The notes beneath the pieces are model-generated. The model saw only the letters and a program-made list of their open reading frames with translations. It made no database searches and was not told the origin of the DNA. From contig MVAQ01000041.1 of the NCBI GenBank assembly GCA_014825775.1, positions 51,971-115,970 on the forward strand: a stretch of 64,000 nt of DNA, given 5' to 3'. Positions 60,089 to 64,000 of this stretch are shown piece by piece (within the stretch, counting starts at the first letter, position 1; each line of letters opens with the position of its first letter). The DNA is from Krasilnikovozyma curviuscula. Lineage: Eukaryota > Basidiomycota > Tremellomycetes > Cystofilobasidiales > Mrakiaceae. The translations under genes and the position numbers were made by a program.

Positions 60089-60200
60089 GCTGTTGGCGAA
60101 TTCCGGATTCCAAGTTTTACGACGGAAATGTGGCTCGACGCAGGACTCGCAACGGAAGGTCGCTGCAAGGCAACTTCTGACGGCGTCTCACCGCATAATC
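60089..60200. promoter_or_regulatory. 112-bp bidirectional promoter between palC and FSH hydrolase
   Basis: The start codons of two divergent genes are 112 bp apart, so transcription starts and core promoters must lie within or inside this gap. No TATA box is visible. Confidence 0.75.
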
Positions 60201-61499
60201 ATGTCTACCAATATCAGAATACTAGGTACATTCGAACCATTCTTTATTGTATTATGCTGCTTAGAGCTGACTATGCTCGTTTTAACCCAATCAAAGCCCT
60301 CTGCGGCTACACGCAGTTTGTCCCATTCCTTATGCCTCAGCCCAATCTATTTCGAGACTGATTTGGCTGTGTGTTTTCTAGGAATTCTCACATCATGTCG
60401 AAGAAGATTGGTGCTATCAGAAAGGGCTGTGGTAAAAACGTCGAATTCGGTTAGCAACGACGCCTTTTATCACTATTTATCACTAGAATAAGACTAACTG
60501 CGATTTGTTTTTCAAGTGTTCTTGGATGTATGTCAATCCCCTTAAGTCCTTTTTTCTTTGAGGAAGAAGCTGCTCATTTATGAAAGGATGCTATTTGTTT
60601 GGTCCGATTAGCCGCCTCACATCGTTCTTGGTAAGCTCGCACAATTGCATAAGCAGTTTTCCGATCAAATCTACTAGCCTGTTGGTTTTTCTCCTGCTCA
60701 GTTCCTGACTTTGGTGCCAATGCGAGTTTCGACGATCTGGACTCCTCTGCAACAACCGACGTGGCTGAAATGACTCCTGAGACGACGCCTCGAGCCTGGT
60801 GGACGACTTCGGGAAATAACCGTGAAGTGTATGAAGGCTTCGATGAGACGATAGTGTACCTCAAGGACTACCTGACCAAGCACGGCCCTTTCGATGTAAG
60901 CTGTTCGCGCTCGATTGATTACAACCTTTGCTGACGTTTATTACACTATCTACCTAAATTAGGGCGTTCTAGGATTCAGTCAAGGGGCAGGAATGGCTGC
61001 GCTCCTAACCTCTCTCCTCTCGAACCCCTCACTCCACCCAGCATTCGCTGCCTCTCCGACGCCAATTCACCCACCGTTCAAGTTCTCGATTTTTGCTGGC
61101 GGCTTTGTTCCAACCCCTAAGACTCCTGACCTGCGGAAATGGTTCCCTATTGGACCCGACTCGCCGACGTTGCATATCGCTGGCAGGAACGATCCGATCG
61201 TCACGCCAGAAAGGTCCGTCAAGCTGGCGGATGCGTGTGAGGACTCGAGGTTGGAATATCATGATGGCGGTAAGCCGAGTTGGTTATCATTTTCTCTTCA
61301 TTTCAGATGCTGACCACCGTCTTTGTTTAACAAAGGCCACTTCATGCCCTCTAAGGCTTCTTACAAGAACTTCTTCCGAGACTGGATCAATTCTTTCGTG
61401 GAAGGCGGCCTTCAAGGGGACGTACCTGGTCCAACAGGAGGTAGCACAGCCAATTCAAGTGCAGTTGCTACGCCGAGGGAAGGTTCTCCATCGGCGTAG
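60201..61499 (+). CDS. FSH1-family serine hydrolase
   Basis: FSH proteins are alpha/beta hydrolases related to human OVCA2, with small-ester or lipid substrates. Spliced exons give MSTNIRILALCGYTQNSHIM, SKKIGAIRKGCGKNVEF, VFLD, a variable middle (ANASFDDLDSSATTDVAEMT), RAWWTTSGNNREVYEGFDET and then GVLGFSQGAGMAALLTSLLS (Ser in GFSQG). The Asp is in LHIAGRNDPIVTPERSVKLA and the His in GGHFMPSKASYKNFFRDW. The donor of the second exon is GTTTGT after CGCA, which restores the family's GYTQN; the first exon is only 25 nt. The triad is complete. About 300 residues. The first strand has CGYTQ where relatives have HGYTQ. Stop TAG at 61497-61499. Confidence 0.88.
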
Positions 61500-61997
61500 G
61501 TTAATCCAGAATTAGATAGACTTCCTTTCACTCGCTCTGCGTGCTCTACTCGAGAAACGCAAGACTTTGAGGTGATTCTGGAATCTGAACAATCACCAAT
61601 TGGTACTTTATTTTAAAAAAAAAACAGCATTTGTTTTCCTACATGGAACAAGCAGTGTCTCAGTATCAACCCCTGTTCTAAGCTCAAAACTGTCACCAAA
61701 CCTGCATCTTTTCTCTGAGATAACGAACAGCCTCTCCTACTCTCACCTTCTTCTTGAGCTTTCAAGAACATCCAGATGACAATTAAAGATATAGTTGTTG
61801 GATTTGTTGAGCGAGCTATATAAAGTTCGAACAGACAAGTAAACAAGGTTTCATTCAACCATCACCTTCTTTTCAGATCTGGTCCAACCTACCAGCTGCA
61901 GCATACTAATTCTTAAGCTCTTGTCCCAATTTTACCAGCTCGCTCAATGGTTAATGTTTGTCTTTGCTAAACAGTGAACGGAATCCCTGTCTTCCCG
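61500..61997. other. Intergenic upstream of second CFEM gene
   Basis: A 498-bp gap between two plus-strand genes. It holds the FSH 3' UTR, an A-run near 61617-61624, and the CFEM TATA box. An 81-codon minus-strand frame at 61613-61858 has no family resemblance. Confidence 0.55.
61817..61825 (+). promoter_or_regulatory. TATA box of second CFEM gene
   Basis: TATATAAAG is about 173 bp before the CFEM start, leaving room for a leader. The 12-base string TATATAAAGTTC is identical to the one upstream of the GH1 gene at 24668. Confidence 0.55.
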
Positions 61998-62962
61998 ATG
62001 TTGTCAAGACCAGCAGCTTCTTACATCACATCAACCACCCTTGTCCTCTCGTCGGCTTTTCTCATGCTCAGCTCTGGTGCCAGTGCTCAATCATCTACCG
62101 TTGCTTTCTCGCCAGCAGCATCTTCGACCAGTACAGCGGGGATCGACTCTTGTATCCTTTCCGTAATGTTCTCTTGCACATGTCATCACGCGAGCAACTG
62201 CTAACTCATTTTTTCTGATGTTTTGACGAGACTCAGTGCTCGACCATAGGTGCTAATGCTGGAGGATGTGCTTCGGTTGCAGATCTAGCTTGTATTTGCA
62301 CTTCGTCAGTTTCTCTCTGTGAAGGGACAGGGTTGAAAGACCTCGAGGTTGGTTACTCACGCTTCTTGTGATCCTTAAAAACACCCCTTACCTTGAATCA
62401 TAGAGCTCTTGGTCAACAAGCAGCATTGTCGTGCCTTCAAGCCAACTGTACAACTGAAGAGATCAGTACTGCTCAAGCTTTCCAATCAAGGCCAGTCGAC
62501 AGTCCTTCTATCACATTGCTCGTCCCATGAGTGGCGATGTTTGTTTTCCTTGAAAAGCTTTGCTGACAAGCTCTGATTTCTCTACTTCCCATGTGTTAAA
62601 TAAACAGTGAATGCCAAGCTATCCTGGGAACAGCAAACGCTTCTGCCTCAGCGTCAGCGCTGGCAAGCTCCATCAACAGCGCAGCCCTTAGTGCCGCGTC
62701 AGCAGCTTCTGTATCAGCCAGTAATATCTTGCAGTCCGTCTCTGCATATACTTCTGCAGGAGGTGGAAGTGCTAGTGCTAGTGCTGCCACGACTAGCTCG
62801 AAAGCGAGGTCAGTTCTGCTGTGTCGTTTTCAGTTCGAAGACGGACGCTGACTCAAAGCTTTCGCGATTTGGATGAACAGTGGTACTGGTTCTTTCAAAT
62901 CCAATTTAGCCGTCACTATTGTTGCTATCCTCGCCATTCCCGCTGGCGTAATCCTCTTCTGA
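61998..62962 (+). CDS. CFEM-domain protein, GPI-anchor type (second paralogue)
   Basis: A signal peptide (MLSRPAASYITSTTLVLSSA...) leads to IDSCILS, CSTIGANAGGCASVADLACI, CTSRALGQQAALSCLQANCT and AFQSSECQAILG, the eight CFEM cysteines, with the putative heme-ligand Asp in SVADLAC. A Ser/Ala-rich stalk and hydrophobic tail (LAVTIVAILAIPAGVILF) suggest a GPI anchor. The five exons match the first CFEM gene in position and phase. The third intron (62491-62607) must start with GC: only the junction AG|GCCAGT...CAG|T restores the SSEC reading, and the GT four bases later would give an in-frame stop. About 200 residues. The paralogues are clearly homologous along their whole length but differ in the stalk. 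Possible heme binding is inferred. Confidence 0.9.
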
Positions 62963-63270
62963 AGAGGCGCTGAAGGATAAAGGACAACCCCGATGAAATG
63001 CTCGACCCTTTTCCCTTTAAACTGTACCGTCGTAACTGTACCGTCATGGTTGCAGGTCTCTTATCGATTATATATTAATTGACGCTTTTCTCTGAGTCCG
63101 AGCATTCCTCTCTTACTTGAATACCACTCAGTTACTCCTGCCATCAGCAACCGTAGTCATGAAAGATTATCCCAGAAGCAAATTTTGGCACTTTTCTTTT
63201 GGCAAGAAAATAATAATCATTACAACGTTTCATTCATAAAGTGTGTATACAATCTTTTCCTCTAAATCTC
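62963..63270. other. Convergent 3' intergenic region
   Basis: A 308-bp AT-rich gap between the stops of the second CFEM gene and the TauD-like gene. No gene seen. Confidence 0.6.
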
Positions 63271-64000
63271 TCACTGCTGTTGCAACGCTGCCTCCCACTC
63301 CTTCCTACCCGTGCTCTTCGCATCCAAGTACGGCTTTTCACCAACCACGACAGCGCGATCACCCGCGCGGAACTCGGAGCCGTAATCAAACGTAGCCGTG
63401 TGCTGGGTCGTGCGGTTGTCCCAAATGGCGAGATCGTTTGGAGACCATCTGAACCTCACATTAGCGTCTGTTCCAACGCATGAAAGCAAGTGGTTAGTTC
63501 TAAGTAGCAAACCAATCATAGAGTCAAGGCAAAGGCATACCGTGGGATTGAGCATGGAGCGTGAAAAGGTAGTTTAGTAGGTAGTTGGACTCGTCGATTG
63601 TGACTTCGTTTATACGGGAGGTGAATGTTTTATTGACGAAGACACCTTTGAGGCCTGCATCATTAAAGGAATAAACCTCAATAAAACGATGAAAATAACT
63701 GAAAATGACAGAGAACTCACCAGTAACAGGGTTCGTTCTCACAACAGGATGAACGGCAAGAAGCTCGTCCCCGACATTCTCTGGGTGACCTCTAGCTTCA
63801 GTTCTAAGCTTATAACCGTTTCTCTGAGCTTGCTGCTTGAACATTGGAGCGTGGTGTGTCGCAGTCAAGGTCTCCAGGTAGGAGCGGAGGGAGGGCGAGA
63901 TGAGGTCGTAGAGCTTGTAGGCAGAGGAGAAGAGGGTGTCGCCTCCTGATGAAGGAAGAGTGTGCTGTTGGAACAAGAACCCATCGCAAAAAGGTGAGCG
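63271..64000 (-). CDS. TauD/TfdA-family 2-oxoglutarate dioxygenase, 5' end beyond window
   Basis: These Fe(II)/2-oxoglutarate enzymes oxidise taurine, sulfonates or related compounds. Only the C-terminal part is present: LPSSGGDTLFSSAYKLYDLI, LRSYLETLTATHHAPMFKQQ, HPVVRTNPVTG, LKGVFVNKTFTSRINEVTID and VRFRWSPNDLAIWDNRTTQH. The last His of WDNRTTQH is the distal iron ligand, and the downstream Arg (EFRAGDRAVVVGEKP) fits the co-substrate salt bridge. The proximal HxD pair lies outside the window. Introns visible near 63655-63720 (GTGAGT...GCAG). Stop at 63271. The C-terminus KSTGRKEWEAALQQQ is a short extension. Substrate unknown; fungal genomes carry several paralogues. Confidence 0.88.

Noticed and set aside
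59946..60491. 181-codon plus-strand frame spanning the palC start and the first FSH exons
   Set aside because: It runs antisense to palC and in a different frame from the FSH exons, whose spliced product matches the family well.

Overview
The window looks like nuclear DNA of a basidiomycete yeast, most likely of the Tremellomycetes (Cryptococcus/Kwoniella/Tremella type). Nearly every gene is cut by many short GT-AG introns of about 50-120 nt, and coding density is high on both strands. The content is also fungal: NTE1, palC (Rim pathway), CFEM proteins with GPI-type tails, a Zn2Cys6 regulator and an FSH-type hydrolase. The placement is an inference from gene structure and family content. I see no rRNA, convincing tRNA, CRISPR array or transposon.

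Region 1-21 kb is core cell biology. On the minus strand lie translation factor eIF1A (cut by the window start), lysophospholipase NTE1 and APC/C subunit CDC16. Divergent from CDC16 is splicing factor RSE1 (SF3B3). It converges on a CE1/PHB-depolymerase-like esterase, followed by TFIIB and a type II membrane protein resembling O-fucosyltransferases.

Region 21-33 kb holds an LtrA-family membrane protein, a divergent cytosolic GH1 beta-glucosidase, a coiled-coil protein of unknown role and a glutamine-rich putative transcription cofactor. Region 33-48 kb, all plus strand, holds an MCT-type MFS transporter, an SLP1-like SUN-domain protein, a first CFEM protein, a wax-synthase-like MBOAT enzyme, a small cupin and a Zn2Cys6 transcription factor. 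Region 48-60 kb, minus strand, holds KAE1 (tRNA t6A synthesis), a very large BEM2-like PH/RasGEF/RhoGAP protein and palC. Region 60-64 kb holds an FSH1-like serine hydrolase, a second CFEM protein and a TauD-like dioxygenase cut by the window end.

Most genes are unrelated housekeeping neighbours, not an operon-like system. The most notable signals are: two CFEM paralogues 22 kb apart with all four intron positions conserved, one of which has become a GC-AG intron; several micro-exons (12 nt in eIF1A, 12 nt in RSE1, 26 nt in the zinc-cluster gene); a 112-bp shared promoter between palC and the FSH hydrolase; a four-codon upstream ORF just before the MFS start; and two unrecognised proteins. 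CDS coordinates run from start codon to stop codon and include introns.
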